This document shows, piece by piece, positions 61,132 to 64,000 of a stretch of DNA of 64,000 bases. The notes under the pieces were generated by a model. The model did no database searches. It saw only the letters and a program-made list of their open reading frames with translations, and was not told the DNA's origin. The stretch is from Calendula officinalis (lineage: Eukaryota > Streptophyta > Magnoliopsida > Asterales > Asteraceae): positions 2,588,001-2,652,000 of the forward strand of contig OY970826.1 in the NCBI GenBank assembly GCA_963853835.1, read 5' to 3'. The translations under genes and the position numbers were made by a program. Each line of letters starts with the position of its first letter. Position 1 is the stretch's first letter.

Positions 61132-62184
61132 GTACCACCTAATTTTCAACCCTAATTCATGCTTTATTAGGTATTACGTGTTTTCTGTTTTGAAATTGTT
61201 AATTTTTAGGGTTTTGGATTTCGCAAGTTAGGGTTTCGTAATCGCTATGTTTTAAATCATCAAACTACGAGTTTTCATATTAATTTGTTAATTTTGATCA
61301 CGATGTTAGATGATTGACGCTGAATTGTGAGTCTCGGTGAATAATTGAATATCGGTTATTGATCAGAAGAGATCAAATTGTCGGTAGCTTCAGTTTACTC
61401 GTGATTATGTTCTAAAATTATAAGATGTTAGGGTTAGTGTTTTGAAGGTTGGGGTTAAATAATTGTAGTCGAACTGCAAATACCATTGATATCTTTATGT
61501 ACTTAAGTAATTTGATGTAAAATTTCTCTGATTATTGTGATGATTGATGTCGAACACCAGTTTTAGTGGACACCTATTTTTGGCAATAAAATAGAGCTTC
61601 ACGTGTTCATATCAATATGTGTCAACACTTCAAATTTGTGCATAACTGAGATGTATTAAACTATTAATCTTAGATTTAGAAGTTATTGCGCTTTTGATAC
61701 GGAAAATCATCATAAAATATTAAAATAATCGAGGCGATGATAATTTTGGTAATTATAACTTTTTAAGGTCCGTTTAGTAATTACAAGTTTGCAGCCAACC
61801 TATTTTGGAAACTAAAGTTTTTTTTGTCCCTATCTAGCAATTTAAATAAGCATTTTTGAACCTATATGCTTATTATTATTTTTATGTTTTTAACGCTATA
61901 GTTACCAAAATAGGCTGGCTAAAAACTCGTAACCAAAACTTACCTTAAAAAGTTATAATCACCAAAAAGGTTCACCACCTAAAGTATACTGCTATCTTAT
62001 GACATTTTCCCTTTTGATATCTATAAGTTAGCATGTCATATCATCATATGACTCATATTTGTCAAATATGAATTATTGTTATTTGTTATGTTATTTGACG
62101 AATATTATGATTGGTGTTGAATTAAAAATCGTTTTCAGGGAATATTAATTACTGATATATTATCAGAGAGAGAGAGAATTAAAG

Positions 62185-63721
62185 ATGTGGGCAGCTACAT
62201 GCCTAGCTTCGTGCTGTGCATCATGTGCATGCAGTGCATGCCAAAACGTGGTGTCGGGAATAAGCCGTAAATCAGCCCGAATTGCATATTGTGGTCTTTT
62301 TGCTCTTTCTCTTATTGTTGCTTGGATTTTAAGAGAAGTTGCTGCACCACTTATGGAGAAAATCCCATGTAAGATCTTTTTTTATTTTACTAAAAAATTA
62401 AATTTTTATGCACAATTTCTATCAATGTTTGGCTATGTTAGTGTAAAAAGGGAATCTTTGGGCTCTCATGTGTACACTAGATCCTTACACGAAAAGGTTT
62501 TAGTGAACTCAAGTTACGTTATAAAATCATATGTTTTAATAATTTTAATTTGATTTGTCATTTTTTTTTAATTATTTAAAAAGATTACTTAATTTATTTA
62601 TATAAACTTATCTATTAACAATAAAAAATGCTATATTTAATTATAAAAATTTATACGGGCGAAGTGTTTTTTTGATTTTGTGTTCATGATTGATTCAGGG
62701 ATTAATCATTTCTATGAAACACCGGATAGAGAGTGGTTTGAAACTGATGCTGTTTTGAGAGTTAGTTTGGGAAATTTCTTGTTTTTCTCGATTTTGTCGG
62801 TTTTAATGATCGGAGTGAAAAATCAAAAGGACCCACGTGATAGTTTGCATCATGGTGGATGGATGATGAAAATCATTTGTTGGTGTATTTTGGTAATTCT
62901 TATGTTTTTCCTCCCAAATGAAATCATCAGTGTTTATGGTAAGTCTGTTTCCATTTATGTAAAGAATTATGTTAGTATTGAAATAGTATAGTTTCTTTAG
63001 TAATATTTGACACAATAATACTAAAAACAAATTTAGGAAAAAAAATGTTTCGGGCCAACCTGAACCGACCCGACCCATTTCAATCTATAGTTTTTTAATC
63101 TGTTTTGACCTTTATCCACTTTCAATTATATGAAGGATCAAACTTTAGGGATAAAACAATGAAATATTAACTGAAAATTCCAACCACCAAGTATATTGCA
63201 TTTTCTTTGATATGATTATTAGTATTAATTTTAAAATAAGTCAAACGTTGTGAAATGCAGAGTCAACATCGAAAATTGGGTCAGGGTTATTTCTTCTAGT
63301 TCAAGTTGTGCTCTTGTTGGACTTTGTGCATAGTTGGAATGATAAATGGGTTGCATATGATGAGCAGTTCTGGTTAGTTTTCTACTACATTTCTTATTAG
63401 TATACATATATGGTAGCAAAATGGGCGGGTCACGGGTCGGGCGGGTTTTGTAATGGGTTAAATCAGGTTCGTCTCGTGTAAGGAAGGGTAATCCAACTTT
63501 TTTAGTTTTTTTATTTTTATTTTTAAATATATTTGAAATGATGCAGGTATGCAGCACTGCTTATTGTTTCATTGGTGTGTTATGTGGCAACATTTTCATT
63601 TTCTGGACTTCTATTTTATATATTTACTCCATCTGGACAAGATTGTGGGCTCAATACCTTCTTTATTGTCATCACTCTGATTCTTGTGTTTGTGTTTGCT
63701 GTTATCACATTGCATCCTACA
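62185..63721 (+). CDS. Serine incorporator (SERINC/TMS1) family protein, 3' end outside
   Basis: Exons 62185-62368, 62699-62938, 63261-63372 and 63547-63721 join in frame to the first 237 residues. The start is MWAATCLASCCASCACSACQ, the Cys-rich head of the family. Then come SRKSARIAYCGLFALSLIVA (membrane helix 1), HFYETPDREWFETDAVLRVS, LGNFLFFSILSVLMIGVKNQ, KDPRDSLHHGGWMMKIICWC, a GSGLFLLVQVVLLLDFVHSW segment with NDKWVAYDEQFW, and further helices to FVFAVITLHPT. These are hallmark SERINC/TDE1 motifs; the family is multipass membrane proteins linked to serine and membrane lipids, with unsettled function in plants. The remaining exons lie beyond position 64000. Confidence 0.92.
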
Positions 63722-64000
63722 GTAAGGCCTTGTTTGTTTTTTTACATATTAAGTTTTGTCTGCTTAAAATGTCTGTCTGGATAAATTAATGCTCTCGTTT
63801 GTTTCACATGCTGAATGAATAGTTTTAATAATAAAATCTGGCAATTTTTACAATTCCATGGCCTCATTATTGTAAAAAAAACATAATTAACTGATTTAAT
63901 TTTGAATTGAAAATTTTAATAATAATAAAAAATGTTATATATATATAACTAATAAAGTTGAAATCTAAAATAAAATTTTATTTAAAAAAATAACATTAGA
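63722..64000. repeat. Intronic repeat related to 50357-50680
   Basis: Shared phrases include CTTGTTTGTTTTTTTAC-like text, ATGCTGAATGAATAG, TTTTAATAATAAAAT and CTCATTATTGTAA. It lies in the SERINC intron at the window edge. Confidence 0.55.

Overview
This 64 kb window is nuclear DNA of a eudicot plant. It is AT-rich, its genes are split by GT-AG introns, and it is saturated with plant transposons (Helitron, Harbinger, Mutator-like, hAT-like, Stowaway, SINE, LTR). The mix of repeats, and a retroelement C-terminus I associate with composite-family genomes, suggest Asteraceae, but I cannot name the species. Every exon boundary below was read by eye from reading frame, splice dinucleotides and remembered family sequences.

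Layout. 482-4645 (+): nine 3' coding exons of a chloroplast LPA3-like (DUF1995) gene whose 5' end lies outside. 5498-7306: a complete-looking PIF/Harbinger transposon with an intact transposase. 7605-15667 (-): a seven-exon group II cyclic nucleotide-gated channel; its introns hold a young LTR element, a Mutator-type MITE, a SINE and hAT-like MITEs. 19322-22372 (-): an MRS2/CorA magnesium transporter, complete except for one in-frame stop in exon 2. 23461-49500: two diverged tandem units (about 23.46-38.0 kb and 39.97-49.5 kb), each running from a copy of the sequence upstream of MRS2 to a gene for a secreted repeat peptide. Unit 1 carries a Mutator-like element, a Stowaway, a 4.1 kb Helitron with a captured piece of plastid ribosomal protein L1, a Helitron nested in a MITE, a lipase remnant and organelle-like DNA. 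Unit 2 carries a retroelement fragment, an orphan DSS1 exon, a Harbinger remnant and nested Stowaways. 53278-55684 (+): a HEADING DATE REPRESSOR 1-like gene. 55.7-61.0 kb: repeats. 62185-63721 (+): the first four coding exons of a serine incorporator (SERINC/TMS1) gene that runs off the right edge.

The host genes do unrelated jobs (photosystem II assembly, ion channel, Mg transport, flowering-type regulator, membrane protein) and form no pathway. The value of the window is historical. The two tandem units act as empty-site controls for each other, so several insertions can be placed to the base and ordered in time. The best candidates for undescribed biology are the secreted peptide family with YGRxD repeats (36946-37924, and a broken paralogue at 48204-49054) and the Helitron that carries exons and introns of a plastid ribosomal protein gene.
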